Shown: positions 25,594 to 34,398 of the stretch, piece after piece
Position numbering within the stretch: position 1 is the stretch's first letter
Layout of the letters: each line of letters begins with the position of its first letter
Assembly: GCA_023439835.1 (NCBI GenBank)
Contig: JAEXUW010000020.1
Location: 220,043 to 284,042, forward strand
DNA from: Bacillota bacterium
Lineage (GTDB): Bacteria > Bacillota > Clostridia > Oscillospirales > Ruminococcaceae
Reading direction: 5' to 3'
DNA: 64,000 nt
Notes under the pieces: generated by a model
What the model saw: only the letters and a program-made list of their open reading frames with translations
Told to the model about the DNA's origin: nothing
Databases searched by the model: none
Program-made: the position numbers and the translations under genes

Positions 25594-26235
25594 ATGCTTG
25601 ATAGAATTAAAGAGGATATTCAGTCAATAAAGGAACGCGACCCCGCGGCAAAAAACACTTTTGAGATTATTTTGACCTATTCAGGGCTTCATGCACTTGT
25701 AGGATATAGATTATCCCATTGGTTTTATAAGAATAAATATTTTACAGTCGCGCGGGTAATATCGCAGTTCTTTAGATTTTTAACTGGTATAGAAATTCAC
25801 CCCGGCGCAAAAATAGGAAAAGGTTTATTCATTGATCATGGTATGGGTGTTGTTATCGGTGAAACGACAGAAATCGGTGACAATTGTTTGATATATCAGG
25901 GGGTCACACTTGGCGGAACAGGAAAAGAAACAGGAAAACGCCATCCCACATTGGGCGATAATGTAATGGTTGGTGCGGGAGCAAGGGTATTAGGGCCTTT
26001 TAAAGTCGGAAACAACGTGAAAATTGCGGCGAATGCAGTTGTGCTTGAAGCTATACCAGATAATTCAACAGCTGTCGGCGTTCCCGCTAGAATAATAATG
26101 CGTGACGGAAAGAGTGCTAAGGTTTGTCAGGATCTTGATCAGGTGCATATACCCGATCCAGTATCGCAGGAGCTTTGCAAGCACCTTGTGCGAATAGAAA
26201 AACTTGAAAAGAGAATTAAGGAATTAACAAAGTAA
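25594..26235 (+). CDS. cysE: Serine O-acetyltransferase
   Basis: CysE acetylates serine to O-acetylserine, the first committed step of cysteine synthesis. The 213-residue product has the N-terminal helical segment and a left-handed beta-helix with hexapeptide repeats (IHPGAKIGKG, FIDHGMGVVIGE, GGTGK...RHPTLGDNVMVGAGA), including the catalytic histidines. GAGGAGATGAT precedes the ATG. It sits directly behind the cysteine T-box and is followed by cysS. No cysK is present in the window. Confidence 0.94.
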   Translation: MLDRIKEDIQSIKERDPAAKNTFEIILTYSGLHALVGYRLSHWFYKNKYFTVARVISQFFRFLTGIEIHPGAKIGKGLFIDHGMGVVIGETTEIGDNCLIYQGVTLGGTGKETGKRHPTLGDNVMVGAGARVLGPFKVGNNVKIAANAVVLEAIPDNSTAVGVPARIIMRDGKSAKVCQDLDQVHIPDPVSQELCKHLVRIEKLEKRIKELTK

Positions 26236-26255
26236 ATGTTTATCGGGGGATGAGT

Positions 26256-27650
26256 ATGAAAATTTATAACACGCTCACACGTCAGAAGGAAGAGCTTGTG
26301 ACAATTAAGCCGCAGCAGGTTGGAATATACGCTTGTGGTCCAACAGTGTATAATTTTATTCACATTGGAAATGCACGACCGATATGCGTGTTTGACGTGC
26401 TTAGAAGATATTTAGAATACAGAGGATATACGGTTACGTACGTTCAAAATTTCACTGATGTTGATGATAAGATTATTAAAAAGGCGAATGAAGAGGGAGT
26501 TTCATCGCTTGAAATTTCAGAGCGTTTCATAGCAGAGTATAAGAAGGACGCAAAAGGTTTAAATGTTAGGGAAGCTACAATTCATCCAAAGGTTACCGAG
26601 AGTATGGGTTTGATTATTGATATTATCAGTGACCTTGTTAATAACGGCTATGCGTATGAGGTGAATGGTGACGTTTATTTCAGAACAAAAAAATTCGATG
26701 ATTACGGCAAACTTTCAAAACAGCCTCTTGAGGAGCTTCAGGCGGGTGCAAGAATAGATATTAGTGATATCAAAGAAGATCCAATGGACTTCGCTTTATG
26801 GAAATCGGCTAAGCCCGGTGAGCCTTTCTGGAATTCTCCATGGGGAAATGGCCGTCCCGGTTGGCATATTGAATGCTCAGCAATGTCAAAACACTTTATT
26901 GGAAACACGCTTGATATACACTGTGGCGGTCAGGATTTAATCTTCCCCCATCATGAAAATGAAATCGCTCAAAGTGAATGTGCAACTGGCGAGCCCTTGG
27001 CGAATTATTGGATGCACAATGGATATATAAATATAGATAACAAAAAAATGTCCAAATCGGCGGGCAATTTCTTCACCACACGAGATGTTGCTGAGAAATA
27101 TGGTTATGAGCCAATTCGTTATCTGATGATTCAGGCTCATTACAGAACACCTATTAATTACAGCATTGAGCTTGTTGAAGCGTGCAAGGCTAGCCTTGAA
27201 AGACTTTATAATTGTCGTGATTCACTTGACAGGGCTATTTCACATGCCCCTCTTGGTATTGTGAGTGACAAGGCGCATAAGATTTTCACCCTTCGTCGTC
27301 AGCAATTTATTGAAGCTATGGAAGATGACCTTAACACAGCGGATGCGCTTGCCGCACTTTTTGAGCTTGTTCGTGAAATTAACACCATGATAACAGATGA
27401 ATCTAGCTCACAGCAACAGCTTCGTGAGGCAGTAAAGCTTTTTGATGAGCTGACAGGCGTTCTCGGAATAGTTTACAATAGAAAAACCGATGAGCTTCCA
27501 GATGAAATAAAAGAGCTTGCTGAAAAAAGAACGCAGGCAAGAAAAGACAAAAACTGGACACTTGCCGATGAATATCGTGATAAGATTACGGCGCTTGGGT
27601 TTGTTATCGAAGAAACCAGACAAGGCACAATAATCAGTAAGAAAAGATAA
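26256..27650 (+). CDS. cysS: Cysteinyl-tRNA synthetase
   Basis: CysS charges tRNA-Cys. The 464-residue class I synthetase has the HIGH-type motif FIHIGNARP and KMSKS in NKKMSKSAGN, and the zinc ligands of the family around CGPTVYN, HIECSAMS and FPHHENE. I start it at ATG 26256, with GGGGG six bases before it; ATG 26250 directly abuts that site. It is controlled with cysE by the upstream T-box. Confidence 0.95.
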   Translation: MKIYNTLTRQKEELVTIKPQQVGIYACGPTVYNFIHIGNARPICVFDVLRRYLEYRGYTVTYVQNFTDVDDKIIKKANEEGVSSLEISERFIAEYKKDAKGLNVREATIHPKVTESMGLIIDIISDLVNNGYAYEVNGDVYFRTKKFDDYGKLSKQPLEELQAGARIDISDIKEDPMDFALWKSAKPGEPFWNSPWGNGRPGWHIECSAMSKHFIGNTLDIHCGGQDLIFPHHENEIAQSECATGEPLANYWMHNGYINIDNKKMSKSAGNFFTTRDVAEKYGYEPIRYLMIQAHYRTPINYSIELVEACKASLERLYNCRDSLDRAISHAPLGIVSDKAHKIFTLRRQQFIEAMEDDLNTADALAALFELVREINTMITDESSSQQQLREAVKLFDELTGVLGIVYNRKTDELPDEIKELAEKRTQARKDKNWTLADEYRDKITALGFVIEETRQGTIISKKR

Positions 27651-27666
27651 TTGAAAGGACGTTAAA

Positions 27667-28422
27667 ATGACAAAAGCATTGAAATTAACCTTTTTGACCA
27701 TTCTTGTTTTGACGATAATAATGTTTTTGGTGCAGTGTATCTTTAACAAAGATGTCAAGCCGGATCTTACAATTCAGAATATAAATTATATTCAGCTTGA
27801 AGAACCTGCCGAAGGTCAGGAAATCGCCATATTCAAAACCTCACTGGGGGAGTTTAGGGCGGTTCTATATCGTGAACAGGCACCAAAAACTGTTGAGCAT
27901 TTCGTTAATCTGGCGAATTTAGGCTACTACAACGATAAATACGTTTTTCTTGTTGAATCAGGCGTGTTCTTCTTTGCGGGAACAACCGATGACAAAGGCA
28001 ACATCGTTGCAAAAGAAGATGAAAACTACGATGAAGAGATTACAGTTCTTGAGAATGAGGTTCATCCTGACTTGTGGCCATTCAAAGGCTCATTGATTTC
28101 GCTTGCACCTAATTACAGCTATCAGGGCGGAACATTTTTCGGCGGTATTAATACTATGGAGTTTTCAGAGGAATTTATTAAGAGCATGAGAGATTTAAAG
28201 GATGTAAATAACGAGCTTGTGGATAAGTTCTTGGAAATCGGCGGTGTCCCCGGATATTCTCAGATTTATACCGTGTTTGGTCAGGTGTATGAGGGTATGG
28301 ATGTTTTTGAGGCAATTTCTAATCTCCCTGTAATTGGAGAGGTCGATGGGGAAGAGAAGAAATATCCAGCCGAGCCATTTAAAATCGAATCTGTTACAAT
28401 CTCAACCTATATAAAAAAGTAA
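27667..28422 (+). CDS. Membrane-anchored cyclophilin-type PPIase, catalytic residues altered
   Basis: The 251-residue product has an N-terminal membrane segment (residues 6-24) and a cyclophilin domain recognised by the QAPKTVEHFVNLANLGYYND block. In cyclophilins the next block reads FHRVIPGFMIQGGD, carrying the catalytic Arg and Gln; here it is FLVESGVFFFAGTT, with V96 and A104 at those places. The domain is therefore probably not a normal prolyl isomerase and may be a chaperone or binding module. It begins 16 bases after cysS and so shares the T-box transcript. VQC at residues 22-24 is a poor lipobox. Confidence 0.75.
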   Translation: MTKALKLTFLTILVLTIIMFLVQCIFNKDVKPDLTIQNINYIQLEEPAEGQEIAIFKTSLGEFRAVLYREQAPKTVEHFVNLANLGYYNDKYVFLVESGVFFFAGTTDDKGNIVAKEDENYDEEITVLENEVHPDLWPFKGSLISLAPNYSYQGGTFFGGINTMEFSEEFIKSMRDLKDVNNELVDKFLEIGGVPGYSQIYTVFGQVYEGMDVFEAISNLPVIGEVDGEEKKYPAEPFKIESVTISTYIKK

Positions 28423-28428
28423 AAAAAA

Positions 28429-28451
28429 GTCCGCCGGATAATCCGGTGGAC
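28429..28451. terminator. Bidirectional terminator between the cyclophilin gene and the MATE gene
   Basis: GTCCGCCGGAT pairs with ATCCGGTGGAC (one G-U pair). Eight As precede it and TTTATT follows, so it can serve both convergent transcripts. Confidence 0.88.
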
Positions 28452-28462
28452 TTTATTGTTAG

Positions 28463-29827
28463 TTACTTGGGATTGTCAGGTGCTTGCGACATTGTTTTAC
28501 CTGCACGCCGCCATCTTCCTGTTGCAAGATAAATGTTTGAGATTAGGCTTCCCACCAGCCAGCTAATCGGAAGCGCCCAAAATATTGATTTATAATCAAG
28601 CAAAGAATTTAGTGCGTACGCGAAATATATTCTGCAAGATAAGTTCACTATTGTTGTGAGCATAAATATTTTCATGTATCCTATTCCTCTTAAAACTCCA
28701 TTAGCGGCGAACATAATGCCCATTAGGAAGTAAAACATTGAAACAACTTTAAGATATTCTGTGCCAAGCTCAATTGCTTTTGGGCCTTCTTCAGAGTCCA
28801 TAAATATGCTTACAAACGCCTCACCGAAAAAAGCAACAACCAATGAAGTTATAATAGCAAAAAACAATATAAGCTTAATTGCGGCGAAATGCCCTTGCTT
28901 TATCCGTTCAAGTTTATTAGCGCCCAGATTTTGAGCGGTATAGGTTGAAAGAGCAGTTGAAATATTCAGCATTGGCATGACCGCAATTGAGTCAACTTTT
29001 GTGGCGGAAGCATATCCTGCCATCAGATCATCCCCATATGAATTAACTAGCCCCTGAACAGCCATAATGCCACAAGCGACAATCGACTGTTGAATTATTG
29101 ACGGAACAGCTACCCTTGACATTGCTTTGAAAATTTTGAAATCAAACAGCTTGTAGCCTGTGCCGAAATTAAGCCGTCTTATTCTATTGATAAAATAAGC
29201 AAAAAGTCCGATTGCTGCCAAGCCTTGAGCAATTACAGTTGCATAACCGACGCCGTTTGTTTTCATCTTAAAGTGAATGACAAAAAGAATATCAAGCCCT
29301 ATATTGACAAAAGTTGACAAAATCAGGAATTTCAGCGGGGTTTTAGAATCTCCTAGAGCGTTAAATATTGCGTTAAGACAGTTGTAAAGATACATAAAAG
29401 GGCAGCCAACTAAAATAATAATCATATAATTGTAAGCTAAATCATAATTATGTTCAGGCATATTCATAAGACTCAGAAGAGGGCCGATAAATATAAATCC
29501 CAATATCATGACAATGATTCCGAGCAGTGTAACAGAAATCAGGGCGGTAGTCATACCGCTTCTTACCTTTGACATATTCCCGGCACCAAAAGCTTGTGAT
29601 ATTATGACAGAGGAACCAAGGCTTGCGCCGATTGCAATACCAATCAGAAGAAAAATAATGCCAAAGGTTGCACCAACCGCACCCAGAGCATCCTTTCCGA
29701 CAAATCTCCCGACAATTATAGAGTCGGAAATGTTGTAAAGCTGCTGAAAGAGATTGCCGAGAAGCATGGGTAGGGTGAAGAGGAATAAAACCTTTGCCGG
29801 CTTCCCCTCAGATAAATTTTTAATCAT
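28463..29827 (-). CDS. MATE-family multidrug efflux transporter
   Basis: The 454-residue protein has 12 predicted membrane helices in two similar halves, with the DinF/NorM-like opening PMLLGNLFQQLYNISDSIIVGRFVG. MATE transporters expel drugs or metabolites in exchange for Na+ or H+. The substrate cannot be read from sequence. It stands alone, with a promoter TTGAAA-17-TATAAT upstream. Length and motifs are normal. Confidence 0.9.
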   Translation of the reverse strand: MIKNLSEGKPAKVLFLFTLPMLLGNLFQQLYNISDSIIVGRFVGKDALGAVGATFGIIFLLIGIAIGASLGSSVIISQAFGAGNMSKVRSGMTTALISVTLLGIIVMILGFIFIGPLLSLMNMPEHNYDLAYNYMIIILVGCPFMYLYNCLNAIFNALGDSKTPLKFLILSTFVNIGLDILFVIHFKMKTNGVGYATVIAQGLAAIGLFAYFINRIRRLNFGTGYKLFDFKIFKAMSRVAVPSIIQQSIVACGIMAVQGLVNSYGDDLMAGYASATKVDSIAVMPMLNISTALSTYTAQNLGANKLERIKQGHFAAIKLILFFAIITSLVVAFFGEAFVSIFMDSEEGPKAIELGTEYLKVVSMFYFLMGIMFAANGVLRGIGYMKIFMLTTIVNLSCRIYFAYALNSLLDYKSIFWALPISWLVGSLISNIYLATGRWRRAGKTMSQAPDNPK

Positions 29828-29862
29828 TGTAATTATCCTTATTTATTTTTTTCATATAAATT

Positions 29863-29891
29863 ATTATATACCAAATAAAATTAATTTTCAA
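29863..29891 (-). promoter_or_regulatory. Promoter of the MATE gene
   Basis: On the minus strand TTGAAA (29891-29886), 17 bases, TATAAT (29868-29863). Confidence 0.65.
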
Positions 29892-29914
29892 TGTGATTAA
29901 TTATTAACAAACAA

Positions 29915-29943
29915 ATTCCCTGTACAGTATTTGTACAGGGAAT
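29915..29943 (-). terminator. Terminator of adhE
   Basis: ATTCCCTGTACA pairs with TGTACAGGGAAT around a 5-base loop, a perfect 12-bp stem; TTGTTTGTT follows on the minus strand. Confidence 0.88.
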
Positions 29944-29958
29944 AATGATTTATAATAT

Positions 29959-32577
29959 TTATTTTCCGTAATACACGTTGAGATACATCTGCTTGATTTC
30001 GCTCATAAGCGGATATCTGGGGTTTGCACCAGTGCACTGGTCATCAAATGCCTGTTCAACCATATCATCAAGTTTTGTGAGGAATTCCTGTTCGTCAATT
30101 CCATATTCCTTAATCGTCTTATGGATTCCGACTTTTGCTTTAAGCTCATCTATAGCAGTGAGTAAATTTTCAAACTTCTCTTTCTCCGACTTACCCTTTA
30201 CTCCTATGAAGTCAGCGATTTCACAATAGCGTGAAAGTGTATGCGGATACTGATACTGTGAGAAAGTGCCCATTTTAACTGGGGATTCATCAGAGTTAAA
30301 TTTCATTACTTCGTTAATCAAAAGGGCATTAGCAACGCCATGAGGTAAGTGGAAAAATGCGCCAAGCTTATGAGCCATAGAGTGGCACACACCAAGGAAA
30401 GCGTTTGCGAAAGCCATACCAGCCATTGTTGAAGCGTCAGCCATTTTTTCACGTGCGACGGGGTCGGTGCCGTTTTCAAATGCAGTAGGCAGATATGTGA
30501 AAATGTTTTTTAGAGCCTTGAGAGCAAGACCGTCAGTATAGTCGGTTGCTAGCATTGAAGCATATGCTTCAAGAGAGTGAGTCATAGCATCGATACCGGA
30601 AGCAGCAGTCAACCCCTTAGGCTGGCTCATCATATTATCTGTATCAATAATCGCCATGTTAGGAAGAATCTCATAATCGGCTAGAGGATATTTAACACCG
30701 GTGTTTTCATCGGTAATAACAGCAAATGGTGTAACCTCCGAGCCTGTTCCTGAAGAAGTAGGTATAGCGATAAAATATGCCTTTTCACCCATTTTAGGGA
30801 ATGCATATACTCTCTTCCTAATATCCATGAATCTCATTGCCATATCCATGAAGTCAGCTTCGGGATGCTCATACATAACCCACATGATTTTTGCGGCATC
30901 CATTGCCGAACCGCCGCCAAGTGCGATGATACAATCAGGCTCAAATGAAGCCATAGCCTTTGCGCCTTCCTTAGCACACCCAAGCGTTGGGTCGGGAGCA
31001 ACGTCAGAGAATACCGCATATTTTATATTCATCTCATCAAGCTTGTCAGTGATAGTTTTTGTATAACCGTTTTTATAGAGGAATGAGTCGGTAACAATAA
31101 AGGCTTTCTTCTTTCCGAGCACATCCTTTAGCTCAGATAGCGCAACAGGCATACATCCCTTCTTGAAATAAACCTTCTGAGGTGTTCTGAACCAGAGCAT
31201 ATTCTCTCTCCTCTCGGCAACTGTCTTGATATTTAATAGGTGCTTAACCCCGACGTTTTCTGAAACGGAGTTTCCGCCCCATGAGCCGCATCCCAAAGTA
31301 AGTGAGGGAGCAAGATTGAAGTTATATAGATCACCAATTCCACCGTGTGATGAAGGCGTGTTGACAAGTATACGGCAGGTTTTCATTGCCGCGGTGAAAG
31401 CATTGATTTTAGCTTTTTCTGTAACATTAATATAAAGTGATGAGGTATGACCATATCCGCCGTCTGCAACAAGCTTTTCAGCCTTCAAAACAGCATCCTC
31501 AAATGATTTAGCTTTATACATTGCCAAAACAGGGGAGAGCTTTTCATGAGCAAACTCTTCCTCAAGCTCAACAGATTCAACCTCACCGATAAGAATTTTT
31601 GCTTTTTCTGGGACATCAAATCCTGCAAGCTTAGCGATGGTGTATGCGCTCTGTCCAACGATTTTGGCATTTAATGCGCCGTTTATAAGAATAGTCTTTC
31701 TAACTTTTTCTGTTTCGTCTTTACTTAGTATATAGCAGCCTCTTGTTTCGAACTCTTTTTTAACCTTGTCATAAATCTTATCGCTAATGATTACTGACTG
31801 CTCTGAAGCACAGATCATGCCGTTGTCAAAGGTTTTTGATACAATGATTGAACTGACTGCAAGAAGAATATCAGCAGTCTCATCAATAATAGCAGGGGTG
31901 TTGCCTGCGCCGACACCTAATGCTGGTTTTCCTGAAGAATAAGCTGCCTTAACCATTCCTGGACCGCCTGTTGCAAGAATTGTGTCAGCGTTTTTCATGA
32001 CTTCGTTTGTAAGCTCAAGAGAGGGTACGTCAATCCATCCGATAATACCCTTGGGTGCGCCCGCCTCAACGGCAGCATCATAAACAATTTTTGCAGCTTC
32101 AATTGTACATTTCTTCGCACGAGGATGGGGAGAGAAGATAATTCCGTTTCGTGTTTTTAGTGCAAGAAGAGCTTTAAAAATTGCTGTTGAGGTTGGGTTT
32201 GTTGTTGGTATTACAGCGGCAATAACACCGATAGGTTCAGCAATTTTCATTGTGCCGAAAGCCTTATCCTCGTCAATGATACCACAGGTTTTAGTATCCT
32301 TATAAGCGTTATAGATGTATTCTGAAGCGTAATGGTTTTTAATTACCTTATCTTCAACAATTCCCATTCCGGTTTCTTGAACAGCCATTTTAGCGAGAGG
32401 TATGCGCTGCTTATTTGCAGCGGTAGCAGCAGCGAGGAATATTTTATCAACCTGCTCCTGACTATATGTTGCGAATAGTTTCTGAGCGTCCTTGATTTCA
32501 TTCATTTTTGCGATAAGCGCATCTACGGTATCAATAAGTCCGGTCGGTGTGTTTTGAGTCTGTGTTGTTTTTGCCAT
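29959..32577 (-). CDS. adhE: Bifunctional acetaldehyde-CoA/alcohol dehydrogenase
   Basis: AdhE reduces acetyl-CoA to acetaldehyde and then ethanol, using two NADH, to dispose of electrons in fermentation. The 872-residue fusion has an N-terminal aldehyde dehydrogenase domain (nucleophile Cys in MICASEQSVI, about residue 250) and a C-terminal iron-type alcohol dehydrogenase domain (GGGSAMDAAKIM; metal ligands in GVCHSMAHKLGAFFHLPHG). The length is as expected. ATG 32577 lies eight bases after GGGGGA; the in-frame ATG at 32586 directly abuts that site. A near-consensus promoter with two Rex-like operators precedes it. Confidence 0.96.
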   Translation of the reverse strand: MAKTTQTQNTPTGLIDTVDALIAKMNEIKDAQKLFATYSQEQVDKIFLAAATAANKQRIPLAKMAVQETGMGIVEDKVIKNHYASEYIYNAYKDTKTCGIIDEDKAFGTMKIAEPIGVIAAVIPTTNPTSTAIFKALLALKTRNGIIFSPHPRAKKCTIEAAKIVYDAAVEAGAPKGIIGWIDVPSLELTNEVMKNADTILATGGPGMVKAAYSSGKPALGVGAGNTPAIIDETADILLAVSSIIVSKTFDNGMICASEQSVIISDKIYDKVKKEFETRGCYILSKDETEKVRKTILINGALNAKIVGQSAYTIAKLAGFDVPEKAKILIGEVESVELEEEFAHEKLSPVLAMYKAKSFEDAVLKAEKLVADGGYGHTSSLYINVTEKAKINAFTAAMKTCRILVNTPSSHGGIGDLYNFNLAPSLTLGCGSWGGNSVSENVGVKHLLNIKTVAERRENMLWFRTPQKVYFKKGCMPVALSELKDVLGKKKAFIVTDSFLYKNGYTKTITDKLDEMNIKYAVFSDVAPDPTLGCAKEGAKAMASFEPDCIIALGGGSAMDAAKIMWVMYEHPEADFMDMAMRFMDIRKRVYAFPKMGEKAYFIAIPTSSGTGSEVTPFAVITDENTGVKYPLADYEILPNMAIIDTDNMMSQPKGLTAASGIDAMTHSLEAYASMLATDYTDGLALKALKNIFTYLPTAFENGTDPVAREKMADASTMAGMAFANAFLGVCHSMAHKLGAFFHLPHGVANALLINEVMKFNSDESPVKMGTFSQYQYPHTLSRYCEIADFIGVKGKSEKEKFENLLTAIDELKAKVGIHKTIKEYGIDEQEFLTKLDDMVEQAFDDQCTGANPRYPLMSEIKQMYLNVYYGK

Positions 32578-32630
32578 AATTTTCATCCCCCTAATATTGA
32601 GAATAGTATATTATTTTCTTTTGCACTTTT

Positions 32631-32659
32631 ATTATACCAGATTGTTAAATAATTGTCAA
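32631..32659 (-). promoter_or_regulatory. Near-consensus promoter of adhE
   Basis: On the minus strand TTGACA (32659-32654), exactly 17 bases, TATAAT (32636-32631). The -35 and spacer coincide with Rex box 1. Confidence 0.9.
32642..32659 (-). promoter_or_regulatory. Rex operator 1 at adhE
   Basis: TTGTTAAATAATTGTCAA fits the clostridial Rex pattern TTGTTAA-N4-TTAACAA except in two positions of one half. It covers the -35 and most of the spacer of the adhE promoter. Confidence 0.8.
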
Positions 32660-32667
32660 ACTTTATT

Positions 32668-32685
32668 TTGACAATTATTTATCAA
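32668..32685 (-). promoter_or_regulatory. Rex operator 2 at adhE
   Basis: TTGACAATTATTTATCAA keeps the TTG...CAA ends and 18-base span of a Rex site. Its centre is 26 bases from that of box 1, upstream of the -35. Confidence 0.6.
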
Positions 32686-32863
32686 ATTCTGCATGAATAT
32701 TTATGGAGAATATACATATACTAAACAGTATTTTTATTTATAACAACGATATAATTGAATTTTTAAATAATTCAACTTGCAATTTGATTATATATTAATA
32801 ATGATATAAATGGAAGCAATAAGTATTTATAAAAAAATATTTGGTTATTATATAAAAAAATAC
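32686..32863. other. AT-rich intergenic stretch, nothing further recognised
   Basis: Between the Rex sites and the next promoter there is only very AT-rich sequence with no gene, hairpin or repeat that I can support. Confidence 0.5.
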
Positions 32864-32892
32864 TGGACAAATTATCATTCAAGTAGTATAAT
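32864..32892 (+). promoter_or_regulatory. Promoter of the APH-family gene
   Basis: TGGACA (32864-32869), 17 bases, TATAAT (32887-32892). Confidence 0.75.
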
Positions 32893-32941
32893 TTGAACAT
32901 AGATTATTAATCATAGTATATATATTGAAAGGGGATTTATT

Positions 32942-33691
32942 ATGGAGCTTAATAATTTGATAGCAGCAGGGGAGAATGTTGATGTTTTTCGAGACGGTGA
33001 AATGACTGTTAAGGTGTTCAAAGAAAGTCAGCCAAAAACCGCAGCAATGTATGAAGCATTAACGCATTCCCGTGTTGAAACAACAGGTCTGCCCATGCCT
33101 ATTATTCACGAAATAACGGTTGTCGACGGGAAATGGGCAATAATAATGGATCATATTGACGGAAAGAATCTATATGAAATAATGAAAAGCGACCCTTCAA
33201 ATATTGAGAAATATATTAGTGATATGGTTGACATTCAGCTTGATATTCACTCAAAAACCGCTCCTCTTTTAAGCAAGTTAAAGGATAAGATGGCTAGACA
33301 GATTAAAAGTCTTGATTGCATTGACGAGGTTAAGAGATATGAAATGCTGACCAGACTTGAAAGTATGCCTAAGCATGCAAAGCTGTGTCATGGTAATTTC
33401 ACTCCTCAAAATATCATTATCGATAAAGAGGGCAAGACCTTTATTGTCGATTGGGTAGCAGCAAGACAAGGGAATGCAAGCGCTGACGTGGGGAAAACGT
33501 ATCTGATGCTTTGTCTTGAGTTTCCCGAGGCTGCAGAGCTTTATCTTGATACATTTTGTAAGAAAAGTGGAACAAAGAAAAAGTATGTTCAGGCATGGCT
33601 TCCGATTGTTGCCGCAGCTCAGCTTACATTTAACCGCGCTGAAGAGAAGGAACTTCTCATGAAATGGATTGACGTTGTAGATTACGAATAG
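32942..33691 (+). CDS. Aminoglycoside-phosphotransferase-fold protein, catalytic Asp changed to Asn
   Basis: The 249-residue product has the APH/choline-kinase fold: an N-lobe with lysine in MTVKVFKE (K24), the hinge IIMDHIDGKNL, and a catalytic loop CHGNFTPQNIII. In this family that loop reads HGDxxxxN, with Asp as catalytic base; here residue 152 is Asn, while N157 and the metal-binding D170 in IVDWVA remain. It may be a weak kinase or a binding protein. Strong GAAAGGGG precedes the ATG. It is a single-gene unit with its own promoter and terminator. Resistance should not be assumed. Confidence 0.75.
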   Translation: MELNNLIAAGENVDVFRDGEMTVKVFKESQPKTAAMYEALTHSRVETTGLPMPIIHEITVVDGKWAIIMDHIDGKNLYEIMKSDPSNIEKYISDMVDIQLDIHSKTAPLLSKLKDKMARQIKSLDCIDEVKRYEMLTRLESMPKHAKLCHGNFTPQNIIIDKEGKTFIVDWVAARQGNASADVGKTYLMLCLEFPEAAELYLDTFCKKSGTKKKYVQAWLPIVAAAQLTFNRAEEKELLMKWIDVVDYE

Positions 33692-33703
33692 AATAAAAAA
33701 ATT

Positions 33704-33730
33704 AAGTCCGCAGATTTTTTCTGCGGACTT
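33704..33730. terminator. Bidirectional terminator between the APH-fold gene and rex
   Basis: AAGTCCGCAG pairs with CTGCGGACTT around a 7-base loop, flanked by A-rich and T-rich sides. Confidence 0.88.
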
Positions 33731-33733
33731 GTA

Positions 33734-34378
33734 TTATTTATCCCTGTTAAGTTCATTGATACTGAAGGTCAGTGTCAACAAACTGTCGCCTAAATGAACA
33801 TTTTCCACGACAACGTCGCTGTATTCCATTCTTAAATCATAGTGGCTGAAATTCCAGAAAGCGTGTATTCCCAGTTTTACAAGCTTATCAGCAATTTCTT
33901 GAGCTGAAATTTTAGGAATACATAAAATTGCAATATCAGGCTTCTCTTTTTGACAGAAAGCTTCAATGTCCGCAATATTCGATACCATAAGATTGCCGAT
34001 TTTTTCACCAATAAGCTTATCGTAATTATCGAATACACCGATTAATTTACAGCCTCTAGTTTCAAAGTTGATATGAACTGCAATTGCTTTTCCAAGATTT
34101 CCTGCACCGATGAGAATTGTTTTATAGGATTTATCAACGCCGAGGATTTTTCCGATTTCATTGTGGAGCTCTTCAACATTATACCCATAACCTTGTTGGC
34201 CGAAACCGCCGAAACAGTTTAGGTCTTGTCTAATCTGAGAAGCTGTCAGATTCATTTTCTCCGAAAGCTCTCTAGAAGAAATTCTGACAATGTTCTGCTT
34301 TAATAATTCGCCAAGAAAGCGGTAATAACGAGGCATTCGCTTGATTACCGAGTTTGAAACCGGACTATGCTTTGACAT
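33734..34378 (-). CDS. rex: Redox-sensing transcriptional repressor Rex
   Basis: Rex binds operators when NADH/NAD+ is low and leaves when NADH rises. The 214-residue protein has an N-terminal winged helix (RYYRFLGELLKQN, ISSRELSEKMNLTASQIRQDLNCFG) and a Rossmann domain with GAGNLGKAI. The C-terminal helix is present. AAGGGGTGA precedes the ATG. It is third in an acn-icd-rex unit, 20 bases after icd. Its probable target is the adhE promoter about 1.1 kb away, where two matching operators occur. Confidence 0.95.
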   Translation of the reverse strand: MSKHSPVSNSVIKRMPRYYRFLGELLKQNIVRISSRELSEKMNLTASQIRQDLNCFGGFGQQGYGYNVEELHNEIGKILGVDKSYKTILIGAGNLGKAIAVHINFETRGCKLIGVFDNYDKLIGEKIGNLMVSNIADIEAFCQKEKPDIAILCIPKISAQEIADKLVKLGIHAFWNFSHYDLRMEYSDVVVENVHLGDSLLTLTFSINELNRDK

Positions 34379-34398
34379 GATATCACCCCTTATAGGAA

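Noticed and set aside
29898..29915. Rex-like site before the MATE gene (TTGTTAATAATTAATCA on the minus strand)
   Set aside because: The second half-site is out of register with TTAACAA and lies upstream of the -35; too weak to call.
32942..33691. Aminoglycoside resistance gene
   Set aside because: Only the fold matches; the catalytic Asp is missing and there is no resistance context.
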